Below are positions 17,521 through 25,422 of a stretch of 64,000 nt of DNA, in pieces. Position 1 is the first letter of the stretch. The number at the start of each line of letters is the position of its first letter. The notes below the pieces were generated by a model. It searched no databases. It was not told the DNA's origin and was given only the letters and a program-made list of their open reading frames with translations. The translations under genes and the position numbers were made by a program. Source of the stretch: Sulfopaludibacter sp035606355 (lineage in GTDB: Bacteria > Acidobacteriota > Terriglobia > Bryobacterales > Bryobacteraceae); NCBI GenBank assembly GCA_035606355.1, contig DATNFO010000045.1, positions 124,001-188,000 of the forward strand, read 5' to 3'.

Positions 17521-18474
17521 ATGGCGCATACGCTTCCTGTTCCGCACTTTGCGCGGCCCCACGCAGAGCCGCTGCTCGACACCATCGGCAACACACCACT
17601 CCTGCGCCTCGCCAAAATCCCGCTCGCCTACCCCGGCGTCGAGATCTTTGCGAAAGCCGAATACTTCAACCCCGGCGGCAGTGTCAAAGATCGCGCCGCG
17701 CGCAATATGGTCCTTGATGGCGAGCGCTCCGGCAAACTGAATCACTCCCGCACCATCCTCGACTCTACCAGCGGCAATACCGGCATCGCCTATGCCATGA
17801 TCGGCGCCAACCGCGGCTACAAAGTCAAACTCTGCCTGCCCGGCAACGCCAGCGAAGAGCGCAAGCGCATCCTCAAAGCCTACGGCGCGGAGATGGTCTT
17901 TTCCGATCCCGACGAAGGCTCCGACGGCGCCATCCGCCTCTGCCGCGACATCTACATGCAGGACCCCGACATTTACTTCTACCCCGACCAGTACAATAAC
18001 CCGGCCAATTGGAAGGCGCATTTCGAAGGAACGGGTCCCGAGATCATTCAGCAGACTGCCGGCGCCATCACCCACTTCGTCGCCGCCATGGGCACCAGCG
18101 GCACCTTCACCGGCACCGCCCGCCGCCTCAAGCGCGACCTGCCCCACGTGCGATGCATCTCCGTCCAACCCTCCAGCGGCTTCCACGGGCTCGAAGGCCT
18201 CAAGCATATGCCGACCGCTATCGTGCCCGGCATCTATGACGAAGAACTCGCCGACGGCAACATCTGGATGGAAACCGAAGACGCCTATCGCATGGTGCGC
18301 CGGCTCGCCCGCGAGGAAGGCCTGCTGGTCGGCATCTCCTCCGGCTGCAACGTGCATGCCGCCACCATGATCGCCCGGCAGCTCGCCGAGCGCGGCGAAT
18401 CCGGAGCCATCGTCACCGTGCTCTGCGATTCGGCCGAAAAATATCTCAGCGAACATTTCTGGGAAGACGAATGA
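17521..18474 (+). CDS. cysM: PLP-dependent cysteine synthase, CysM type
   Basis: 317 residues of the beta-family of PLP enzymes. The Schiff-base lysine is K56 in NPGGSVKDRAARN; the substrate/phosphate loops STSGNTGIA and GTSGTFTGTARRLK are present. The gene overlaps by ATGA with a JAMM protease gene, which in turn overlaps a fused sulfur-carrier/E1 gene. This is the arrangement of the CysM/CysO/Mec+ route known from Mycobacterium, in which the synthase uses a protein thiocarboxylate rather than sulfide and the protease releases cysteine from the carrier. Start ATG 17521 follows AAAGGTG; an ATG 48 nt earlier is less likely. Confidence 0.88.
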   Translation: MAHTLPVPHFARPHAEPLLDTIGNTPLLRLAKIPLAYPGVEIFAKAEYFNPGGSVKDRAARNMVLDGERSGKLNHSRTILDSTSGNTGIAYAMIGANRGYKVKLCLPGNASEERKRILKAYGAEMVFSDPDEGSDGAIRLCRDIYMQDPDIYFYPDQYNNPANWKAHFEGTGPEIIQQTAGAITHFVAAMGTSGTFTGTARRLKRDLPHVRCISVQPSSGFHGLEGLKHMPTAIVPGIYDEELADGNIWMETEDAYRMVRRLAREEGLLVGISSGCNVHAATMIARQLAERGESGAIVTVLCDSAEKYLSEHFWEDE

Positions 18475-18887
18475 TCCGCATCGAACCCGCGCCCTGGGCG
18501 GATATGGTCGCCCACGCGCGCGAGACCTACCCCAACGAGTGCTGCGGGGCGATGCTCGGCACAATCGATGGCGACGAGAAGCGCGTCGAAACTTCCATGC
18601 GCCTGAAAAACGCCTTCGAAGGCGAGCAGGCCGCGCGCTACGAATTGCGGCCCGAAGACCTCATGGCCGCCGACCGCGAAGCGCGCGCCCGCAAGCTCGA
18701 CCTCATCGGCATCTACCACTCGCATCCCGATTGCGGCGCCTACTTCTCACAGACGGATCTCAAAAACTCGTGCCCGTGGTACTCTTTCGTTGTCCTCTCC
18801 ATTCAAAAAGGCGAGTTCGACCACGCCAATAGCTGGCTGCCCAACGCCGAACAAACCGAGGCAGTCAAAGAGGAGCTCATTTACTAA
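18471..18887 (+). CDS. mec: JAMM/MPN+ metalloprotease (Mec+ family)
   Basis: 138 residues. The full zinc-binding JAMM signature is present: E23 in YPNECCG, then H83-x-H85-x7-S93-x2-D96 in IYHSHPDCGAYFSQTD. In the mycobacterial system Mec+ cuts cysteine from the C-terminus of the sulfur carrier CysO; other bacterial JAMM enzymes trim tails to expose a terminal Gly-Gly. Here the only carrier is fused to its activating enzyme in the next gene, so this protease could have either or both jobs. Overlaps both neighbours (ATGA upstream, TAATG downstream), so the three proteins are probably made together. Confidence 0.9.
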   Translation: MIRIEPAPWADMVAHARETYPNECCGAMLGTIDGDEKRVETSMRLKNAFEGEQAARYELRPEDLMAADREARARKLDLIGIYHSHPDCGAYFSQTDLKNSCPWYSFVVLSIQKGEFDHANSWLPNAEQTEAVKEELIY

Positions 18888-20332
18888 TGGCCAAAATCAC
18901 CATCCCCACACCCCTGCGCCAGTTCACCGGCAAACAGGATTCGGTGAGCGTCTCCGGAGCCACCGTGGGCGAAGTGCTCAGCACGCTCACCACGCAATAC
19001 CCGGACCTCCGCAAACAGATCTTCACCGATGAAGGCAAGCTGCGCAGCTTCGTGAACGTGTACCTGAATGAGGAAGACATTCGCTACCTGAACAAGCAGG
19101 AAACGCCCGTGCAGGATGGCGACACGCTTTCGCTTGTGCCCTCCATCGCCGGCGGCTCCGCGGCAGTTGCGCCGCCCGATTCCGCCGCGCTCACCAACGA
19201 TGAAATCCTGCGCTACAGCCGGCACCTCATCATTCCCGAGGTCGGCATAGAAGGCCAGCAGAAACTGAAAGCCGCCAAAGTGCTGCTCGTCGGCGCAGGC
19301 GGACTCGGCGCGCCTCTCGGCCTCTATCTCGCCGCCGCGGGCGTGGGACGCATCGGCCTCGTCGATTTCGATACCGTCGATTTCACCAACCTGCAGCGCC
19401 AGGTCATCCACTTCACGCAGGACGTCGGCCGCAAGAAACTCGATTCCGCCGCCGAGAAGATGCAGGCCATCAACCCGGCCCTGAAGATCGATCGCCACGA
19501 AGTCGCGCTCTCCAGCGAGAACGCGCTCGAGATCCTCAAGGACTACGACATGGTGGTGGATGGCACGGACAATTTCCCCACCCGCTACCTGGTCAACGAT
19601 GCCTGCGTGCTGCTGAAGAAGCCGAACGTCTACGGCTCCATTTTCCGCTTCGAAGGGCAGGCCACCATCTTCGCCACCGAGGGCGGACCCTGCTATCGCT
19701 GCCTTTACCCCGAGCCGCCGCCGCCGGGGCTCGTTCCGAGTTGCGCCGAGGGAGGAGTGCTCGGCATTCTGCCTGGCACAGTCGGCCTTATTCAGGCGAC
19801 CGAGGCCGTGAAACTGATCCTCGGAATCGGCGAGCCGCTCATCGGCAGGTTGCTGCTTTACGATGCGCTCGCCATGCGTTTCCGCGAGCTCAAGCTGCGC
19901 AAGAATCCCGAATGCCCCGTCTGCGGCGAGCACCGCACCATTACTGAGCTGATCGATTACCATCAGTTCTGTGGCATCCCGAAACAGCCGGCTGCCGAGG
20001 AGCCCAAGATGAGCGATACCGATATCGATGTCGTCGAACTGAAAGAGAAGATGGATCGCGGCGACAACTTCGTGCTGATCGATGTGCGCGAGCCGCACGA
20101 ATACAAGATCTGCAATCTCCCCGGAGCGAAGCTGATTCCGCTCGGCGAGTTCCCGCAGCATGTGAATGAGTTCGATAAGAACGCCGACATCGTCATCCAC
20201 TGCCGCAGCGGAATGCGCAGCGCCAAAGCCTGCGCCATCCTTCGCCAGAACGGCTTCGAGCACGTCCGCAACGTGACCGGAGGCATCCTGGCCTGGAGCG
20301 ACAAAGTAGACCCGACCGTCCCGAAATACTAG
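18887..20332 (+). CDS. Fused sulfur carrier (CysO/MoaD-like) + MoeB/ThiF-type E1 + rhodanese
   Basis: 481 residues in three domains. Residues 1-90 form a beta-grasp sulfur carrier of CysO/MoaD type ending in PSIAGG (G89-G90). Instead of stopping there the chain continues through a short Ala/Pro linker into a MoeB/ThiF adenylyltransferase (about 104-365) with nucleotide loop GAGGLG 136-141, a conserved Cys at 286 (PSCAEGG) and zinc cysteines 269, 272, 343, 346. Residues about 378-480 are a rhodanese with catalytic C439 in HCRSGMRS. E1 enzymes adenylate the carrier's C-terminal Gly, so the buried Gly-Gly needs proteolytic release or acts as a non-activated form. The JAMM protease upstream is the obvious candidate. 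Confidence 0.88.
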   Translation: MAKITIPTPLRQFTGKQDSVSVSGATVGEVLSTLTTQYPDLRKQIFTDEGKLRSFVNVYLNEEDIRYLNKQETPVQDGDTLSLVPSIAGGSAAVAPPDSAALTNDEILRYSRHLIIPEVGIEGQQKLKAAKVLLVGAGGLGAPLGLYLAAAGVGRIGLVDFDTVDFTNLQRQVIHFTQDVGRKKLDSAAEKMQAINPALKIDRHEVALSSENALEILKDYDMVVDGTDNFPTRYLVNDACVLLKKPNVYGSIFRFEGQATIFATEGGPCYRCLYPEPPPPGLVPSCAEGGVLGILPGTVGLIQATEAVKLILGIGEPLIGRLLLYDALAMRFRELKLRKNPECPVCGEHRTITELIDYHQFCGIPKQPAAEEPKMSDTDIDVVELKEKMDRGDNFVLIDVREPHEYKICNLPGAKLIPLGEFPQHVNEFDKNADIVIHCRSGMRSAKACAILRQNGFEHVRNVTGGILAWSDKVDPTVPKY

Positions 20333-20350
20333 TCTCCCGGCCGGTACAAG

Positions 20351-20410
20351 GCCACGCCACCACCGCGGCCAATCCGCACCCGAGCAACAGCCACGAACCC
20401 GGCTCCGACG
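20351..20410 (-). pseudogene. Remnant of a PEP-CTERM sorting tail
   Basis: On the minus strand this 60-bp stretch reads SEPGSWLLLGCGLAAVVAW, a near copy of the tail of the adjacent intact gene (TPEPGSCLLLGCGLVAVVAW), matching about 85% at DNA level by eye. No upstream reading frame belongs to it, and it is bracketed by GGCCGGTAC palindromes, so it looks like a leftover from duplication and deletion. Confidence 0.6.
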
Positions 20411-20470
20411 TATGTACCGGCCTCCCGGCCGGTACAAGGCGAGCCCCGCTCGCCTACCGGGGCTGTGAAA

Positions 20471-20604
20471 AAATCCGGCTGTTGTTCTCGTCGCGCTCCC
20501 ATTCGCCTTTCGATACACCTTTTACCGCTTCCTGACGGTCGCGGCTCCGTTAGTAGAATCAACTACATACGGAGCCGTGACCGTTAGGGAGCGGCAAATG
20601 GTGC
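20471..20604. repeat. CGCGGCTCCGT palindromic element, copy 1
   Basis: About 130 bp with a left flank shared with other copies (GTTGTTCTCGTCGCG, CGCCTTTCGATACACC) and a core inverted repeat ACCGCTTCCTGACGGTC ... GACCGTTAGGGAGCGG around GCGGCTCCGT/ACGGAGCCGT. Other copies: 24528-24716, 48658-48779, 56427-56597. No gene inside; resembles a non-autonomous MITE or REP-like unit. Confidence 0.75.
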
Positions 20605-20670
20605 CGGCGATTCGAGTGGTTTTTGGGTCGGCAAAAATGAAATTCGATAATTTTTCACAATCCCCTACCA

Positions 20671-23600
20671 TCATCGGCGCCGCCGCCACGCCACCACTGC
20701 GACCAGTCCGCACCCGAGCAACAGGCACGAACCAGGCTCCGGCGTTTGCGACTGCGTCTGCTGATCCACCTCCAGCGTGAATCCGTTGGCTCCGTAAATC
20801 TCTGTCCAAACCAAACCCGGATCGAGCGACGGCAGATCGTAGTTCGCGAAATGCGAGCCGTCCCACGTCGCCCACGAAATCAGGTTGAACGCGAAGCCGG
20901 GCTGGTCGAACTGGAAGGAGTAGCAGTTGAAGTCGATGTCGCAGGTGAACTCGCTATTGCCGTTCGGGAACGTCACCTTCAACGTCCCGTCCAGATGCGC
21001 ATTGCCGAGAACGTTCAGCCAATCATAAGTGCTTCCCTGCTCCACACCTTCGATCTCCATCAACATCGTTCCCGTCGAGGTCTGCGAGTAATTGTTGACG
21101 GTCGTCGCCCCCGGGTCGCCCCCCGGATTGTACAGGCCTGCGTTGTTGATATCGCCATTCACCGTGCCGACGGTCGAAAGCGTCCCGCCCTGTTCATTGG
21201 TGACGTTGCCGTTCACGCCGTGCAGCGTCAGATCGCCGCTGGACGTGATGTCGCCGATGACCTGCCCGAAGAGCGAGTACTGGCCCGCCCCTAGATGCAC
21301 TCCGCCTGCGCCGGCATCGAGCGTTCCGGTCAGCGTGAGCAATGCGTTGGGGTCGTCCTGATAGAAGCCGTTTGACGTAAACGTGCTTCCGATATACATA
21401 CTGCCCTTGTTGGTGAACGCCTGATCCGTGGTCACGTCATACCCGAACAGGAACAACTGCCCGTCGTTCTCGGTAAGGTGCTCAAAGGCCGGAGCAGGCG
21501 AGCTGTGATGGAGCACCTGCGCGCCCGCATACACGGTGAACGAAGCGTTCGCGCCGATCGTCGTAATCGGCGACCCCGAATAGTCGAACTGCCCCTGTAT
21601 GTTGTAGCTGCCGTAATTCAGCGTGCCGTTTGCGTCGAGCCCGCCGAGCTCCGAGCCTACGAAGTAGCCCGATGCGCCGCCGTAAATCACCAGCGATCCG
21701 TGGTTGTCCAACCCGGTCGCGACCATGTTTCCGGCGATCACCAATTGCCCGTTGGTTCCCACGCTCAGCGGCGAGCTTGTAGTGAGAGACGCGCCCGAGT
21801 TCAGTCCGAACGTGCCGTCCACCTGCGAGAGCGCGGAAAGTCCGCCGCTGACCGTGGAACCGGAGCCCACGATCAGTTGCGCGCCCGCCGCGATGCCGGT
21901 GATTCCGTTCGCGCTCGGACTATCGAACAGCAGAGTGCCGTCCACGTTGAAGTTTCCGTACTTCAGCACGCCGTTGGCGTCCAGATTGGCGAACGTGCCG
22001 CCGGTGAAATCCGCGGTGGCGCCGCTTGCGATTGTCATCACGCCGCCGAAATCCGCGCCTTTCGCCCTCAACATGCTGTGGTCGGTAGCGCTGGCTCCGC
22101 CCACCTGCACCAGAGAGTTGCCGACGTTGCTGGTCAGTTGGCCGTTCAGCGTGAGCACGCCCCCGTTCTGCACGCTGATGTTGCCGTTGTTCAAATCGAT
22201 GCCGCTGCCACTGAGGGTCACCTGTGCGTTTGAAACCAGCAGCAGAGGATTCGACGCACTCGGGTTGTTGTTCGTGATCTGGAAGCTGGTCGCGCCCGTC
22301 GAGAAGGTGCTTCCGTTCAGCACTTGCAGAACGCCCTGGCGGTTCTGGTTATTCGGATCGCTCGTGATGGAAAACGAGGTGAGAAACGGCAGCGTCAGGC
22401 TCGACGCGTGATCCAGCGTGAGAGTGCCTGCCGTGGTAAATGTGGTCGCGCTTCCCAGCAGGTGCGCGCCCTGGTCGAAGGTGAAGTTGCCGTTGTTGCG
22501 GTCCCACAGCGCGAGCGCGCCGTTGTTGGTCGCCGGGTTAAAAAACTGGCCGTTGCCGGTGACGGTGATGTTGGCGTCCGTGGTCCGCACGTCGAAGTTG
22601 TTCGCCGTGAACGTGCCGCCGATGTTATAGGTGTTGCCTCCCAGAGTCTTCGTCAGCGGATTGTAGCTGCCGAACGTGCCGTTCACCGTGACGTTGCCGC
22701 CTGCTTGCACCGTGAGGCTGCCGTTCTGGAAATACGTCGCGCCGGCGCCGATGGTGACGTTGCCGCCGCTCGCAACCGTAAGAAAGTCGTGGCTGTCCCA
22801 CGTCATGTTGCTGACGTTGAGCGTGCCGAAGAGCGCGTTGGTGGAGCTCACCAGCCGTTCGGTGCCGGTGGTTCCCGTGAAATTCAGCGCGCCGGAAGGC
22901 GTCAGCGTGCCGCTCAGGCCGAACGCGGCATTCTGTCCGTTCAGTTTGATGGTGCTGTTCGCGCCCAGAATGGCGGTGCCCAGGTTGACGCAATAGCTGC
23001 TTCCGGTTCCTGTGGCGCAAGGCGCGCCATCCCCGAGCGACGTGCCCTTCAGTTCCAGCGTGCTGCCCGTGCCGATTTTGAGCGTCCCGAAATTCTGGAA
23101 CGAGGGCGTACCCACGTTGGGCGACGTATTGTCCAGCGTCAGCGTTTTGCCGTCCGCCACGGTGATCTTGCCGAAATTGAGAACCGCCACTCCTTGGATG
23201 GTGCTGTTGGCATCCACTTCGAGCGCGCTCTTGTTGTCGAGGTTGAGGATTGTGCCGAAAAACGGATTGTTGTTGGCGATCGTGCCGCCGTTCAGCGTGA
23301 TTGCCGGAGTGTTCACGCCCGCCCCGTGCAGGGCGAACGTCGAAGGAAACCCCGCGCCTGAGACGTACAGCGTGCCGCCCTGCGCCACATTGATGCCGCC
23401 GCTCGCGACCGTCAGCGAGCCGGCAAGTCCGAGCGCCGTGCCCGCGCCCACGTTCAGCGTCCCGTTCAGCGTCATGCCCGTCAGCGCTCCCCCTGCGTTG
23501 CCGCCCGCGATAATCTGTCCCGTGCCGAAGGTGCGGAGCGTGCCGCCTTGAATCAGCGCATCCTGCAACACCACGGTGGAACCGTCGAGCGCCTGAATTG

Positions 23601-24432
23601 TGCCGCCCGCATTATTCATCCCGTAACCGATCAGGTCGGTGGAATCGCCGCGCAGCATCAGTATGCCGCCGCCGGAAGCCTGCATGGTTCCGTTGTTGGC
23701 GGCTTCATTGAGACCGTATCCCGTAAAGAACTGCAGCGTGTTGCCTGCCGAGTTGGCGTCCACCAGACCGTGGTTGGTGATGCTGAACGGATTGCCTGGC
23801 CCGGTGGCGTCGCCCCAACCTTCGAACGTTCCCGAATTGACCAGCGTGCCCGTGTGGCCGAACGGCCCGTTGCCATAAAAGAAGCTGAGAAAGCCGCCTT
23901 TCATATTGATCACGCCGCCGGCACTGTTCATCTGGATGACGCTGTTGTTGGCGAAGGAGCCGGTGAATTCCAGTTCTCCGGCCACGTTGATGGTGCCGGT
24001 GTTCTGAATGCCGCCCGTGCCTGTCGCCCAATCGTCGTATGCCAGCCGGCCGCCGGTATCCACGTTGATGGTGGCCTGATTGATGAACGTCGGATTAGAC
24101 AGCGTATCCCTGCCCACGTCGAGGCCGCCCGCGGTGGTGTTCGCAATCGTGAGGCTCGCGACGCTGGAGACGATCAGGCTGTCCACCTGTATCTGGTGAT
24201 TGACGTTCACCGGGAACGCGAGGCTGACCGCGCCCGAATTGATGGTCACGTTGAACGTGTTGTGGTTCGGGTCCGTGAAGTTGTCAGGCATCGTGGCGGG
24301 GCTCCAGTTGCCGCCGATGAGCCAGTCATTGCTGACGCCGCCTACCCAGGTGGAGTTCACGATTGTTCCGGCTTGCGCCGCGGCGGCAAATAGGAGCAGG
24401 GCCGCACCGCGAAAAGTTCGAGGTATCCGCAT
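20671..24432 (-). CDS. Beta-strand-repeat PEP-CTERM surface protein
   Basis: 1253 residues. The start is set at ATG 24432 because it opens a clean signal peptide (MRIPRTFRGAALLLFAAAAQAG); the longer frame upstream only runs through a repeat element. The body is low-complexity Gly/Asn/Thr/Ser-rich beta-strand repeats of autotransporter/beta-helix style (recurring GTLNVG, LTVASGG, NNGTMQASGG). The protein ends TPEPGSCLLLGCGLVAVVAW plus RRRR: the PEP motif, membrane span and basic end used by exosortase for sorting. Expected outside the cell, attached or released after exosortase cleavage. No exosortase gene is in the window. Function beyond surface structure cannot be read. Confidence 0.85.
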   Translation of the reverse strand: MRIPRTFRGAALLLFAAAAQAGTIVNSTWVGGVSNDWLIGGNWSPATMPDNFTDPNHNTFNVTINSGAVSLAFPVNVNHQIQVDSLIVSSVASLTIANTTAGGLDVGRDTLSNPTFINQATINVDTGGRLAYDDWATGTGGIQNTGTINVAGELEFTGSFANNSVIQMNSAGGVINMKGGFLSFFYGNGPFGHTGTLVNSGTFEGWGDATGPGNPFSITNHGLVDANSAGNTLQFFTGYGLNEAANNGTMQASGGGILMLRGDSTDLIGYGMNNAGGTIQALDGSTVVLQDALIQGGTLRTFGTGQIIAGGNAGGALTGMTLNGTLNVGAGTALGLAGSLTVASGGINVAQGGTLYVSGAGFPSTFALHGAGVNTPAITLNGGTIANNNPFFGTILNLDNKSALEVDANSTIQGVAVLNFGKITVADGKTLTLDNTSPNVGTPSFQNFGTLKIGTGSTLELKGTSLGDGAPCATGTGSSYCVNLGTAILGANSTIKLNGQNAAFGLSGTLTPSGALNFTGTTGTERLVSSTNALFGTLNVSNMTWDSHDFLTVASGGNVTIGAGATYFQNGSLTVQAGGNVTVNGTFGSYNPLTKTLGGNTYNIGGTFTANNFDVRTTDANITVTGNGQFFNPATNNGALALWDRNNGNFTFDQGAHLLGSATTFTTAGTLTLDHASSLTLPFLTSFSITSDPNNQNRQGVLQVLNGSTFSTGATSFQITNNNPSASNPLLLVSNAQVTLSGSGIDLNNGNISVQNGGVLTLNGQLTSNVGNSLVQVGGASATDHSMLRAKGADFGGVMTIASGATADFTGGTFANLDANGVLKYGNFNVDGTLLFDSPSANGITGIAAGAQLIVGSGSTVSGGLSALSQVDGTFGLNSGASLTTSSPLSVGTNGQLVIAGNMVATGLDNHGSLVIYGGASGYFVGSELGGLDANGTLNYGSYNIQGQFDYSGSPITTIGANASFTVYAGAQVLHHSSPAPAFEHLTENDGQLFLFGYDVTTDQAFTNKGSMYIGSTFTSNGFYQDDPNALLTLTGTLDAGAGGVHLGAGQYSLFGQVIGDITSSGDLTLHGVNGNVTNEQGGTLSTVGTVNGDINNAGLYNPGGDPGATTVNNYSQTSTGTMLMEIEGVEQGSTYDWLNVLGNAHLDGTLKVTFPNGNSEFTCDIDFNCYSFQFDQPGFAFNLISWATWDGSHFANYDLPSLDPGLVWTEIYGANGFTLEVDQQTQSQTPEPGSCLLLGCGLVAVVAWRRRR

Positions 24433-24500
24433 TTCCCGATCAGAGTACGGTGGAAGAGCCCGCCCGGGCACCACGTACGTTCGTAGCCGCGAGTTTGGGT

Positions 24501-24510
24501 CAGTACTAGG
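24501..24510. promoter_or_regulatory. CAGTACTAGG, weak relative of the GTACTAGTAC motif
   Basis: Lies about 70 nt upstream of the beta-strand-repeat PEP-CTERM gene. It keeps GTACTAG but not the full palindrome, and no good promoter was recognised at the distance seen for the two perfect sites. Confidence 0.2.
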
Positions 24511-24527
24511 ACGGGGGCAACGTAGGA

Positions 24528-24716
24528 CCTTTTGCCGCTCCCTTACGGTCACGGCTCCGTATGTGCATGGTGCTGCTAACGGAGCCGTGACCGTTAGGGA
24601 GCGGTAAAAGGTGCATCGAAAGGCGAATGGATCGCGACGAGAACGGCAGCCGGATCTCTTCACCGCCCCGTCAGGGAGCGGTAAAAGGTGCATCGAAAGG
24701 CGAATGGAGTGCGACG
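24528..24716. repeat. CGCGGCTCCGT palindromic element, copy 2 with partial tandem duplication
   Basis: A full core palindrome (CCGCTCCCTTACGGTC ... GACCGTTAGGGAGCGG) followed by the flank GTGCATCGAAAGGCGAATGG, which then occurs a second time about 79 bp further on after a truncated core. It fills the gap between the PEP-CTERM gene's upstream region and the response regulator stop codon. Confidence 0.75.
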
Positions 24717-24722
24717 AGCGCA

Positions 24723-25388
24723 TCAAACCAGGCGATTGCGAATCGCTTTGGCTACCGCTTCGCTCTTGGAGTGGACTTGCAGCTTGGAATAGATATTGCG
24801 CAGGTGAAAGCTGATGGTGTGGACGGTGACGCCAAGCTCGGCGGCCGCGGTCTTGTAGTTGTGGCCTTCCACAAACAGCTTCAAAAGGCGGATCTCATGC
24901 GGGCTCAGATCGCAGCCGGAGCGGTCCGGCGGGCGGATCTCGCGGAACAGCGAAACCACGCGCGCGGCGACTTCCGGCGACATGGGCGCGCCGCCCGAAA
25001 CCGCCTCCTTCAGCGCTTCGAGCAACCGCGCGGGCGGCGTTTTCTTGAGCAGATAGCCGCAGGCCCCGGCGCAGATGGCGTCGAAGATGCGCTCATCGTC
25101 CTGGTGCACCGTGAGCATCAGGATGGCGAGGCTCGGAAACCGTTCCTTCAGAATGCGAATGCCTTCGATGCCGCTCATTCCGGGCAGGGCGATATCGTTC
25201 AGCACGACGTCCGGCGCCGCCGCATCCACCTCTTGAAATGCCTCCTCCATGCTGCGCCAGGAGCCGCAGCAGCGGAAACCCTGCGTGCCGTTGATGAGCA
25301 TGGCGAGACCCTCGCGCAGCTCGCGGCGGTCTTCGACGATGGCTACTTTAATGGCGTTACCGGGCGAATGTTCCACAGGAGTTTGCAC
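24723..25388 (-). CDS. NarL/FixJ-type response regulator
   Basis: 221 residues: receiver domain (about 13-130) with acidic pair E19-D20, phosphoacceptor D65 in VVLNDIALPG and Lys in GYLLKKTPP, then a LuxR-type helix-turn-helix (about 155-220; LSPHEIRLLKLFVEGHNYK, TVHTISFHLRNIYSKL). It is encoded 34 nt after the sensor kinase and would be its partner, activating transcription of this operon or other pectin-use genes. The first codon is GTG without an obvious ribosome site, so the start could lie a few codons further in. Confidence 0.88.
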   Translation of the reverse strand: MQTPVEHSPGNAIKVAIVEDRRELREGLAMLINGTQGFRCCGSWRSMEEAFQEVDAAAPDVVLNDIALPGMSGIEGIRILKERFPSLAILMLTVHQDDERIFDAICAGACGYLLKKTPPARLLEALKEAVSGGAPMSPEVAARVVSLFREIRPPDRSGCDLSPHEIRLLKLFVEGHNYKTAAAELGVTVHTISFHLRNIYSKLQVHSKSEAVAKAIRNRLV

Positions 25389-25422
25389 TTGCAGCTTGAC
25401 AGGTTCCCTAACAGCTTCTCAA

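Larger units (their letters stand above)
20333..20670. other. Gene-free interval with palindromes, a PEP-CTERM tail remnant and a CGCGGCTCCGT element
   Basis: No gene is seen. In order: a CCCGGCCGGTAC half palindrome (about 20337-20346), a 60-bp fragment matching the end of a PEP-CTERM gene, a full GTACCGGCC-N4-GGCCGGTAC palindrome (20414-20435), a GGCGAGC/GCTCGCC hairpin (20437-20453), one copy of the ~130-bp palindromic element, and about 65 bp of A+T-richer sequence before the convergent PEP-CTERM gene. Confidence 0.7.

Noticed and set aside
18884..20518. Open frame of over 500 codons on the minus strand opposite the fused carrier/E1 gene
   Set aside because: The plus strand encodes clear E1 and rhodanese motifs; the antisense frame is a high-GC shadow and runs into a palindromic repeat.
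20471..24716. Repeated CGCGGCTCCGT units considered as a CRISPR array
   Set aside because: Copies are isolated, far apart and palindromic over their whole length, without regular spacers or cas genes.
24433..24726. N-terminal extension of the beta-strand-repeat PEP-CTERM protein
   Set aside because: The extra 98 codons translate a palindromic element and lack coding character; the signal peptide begins at 24432.
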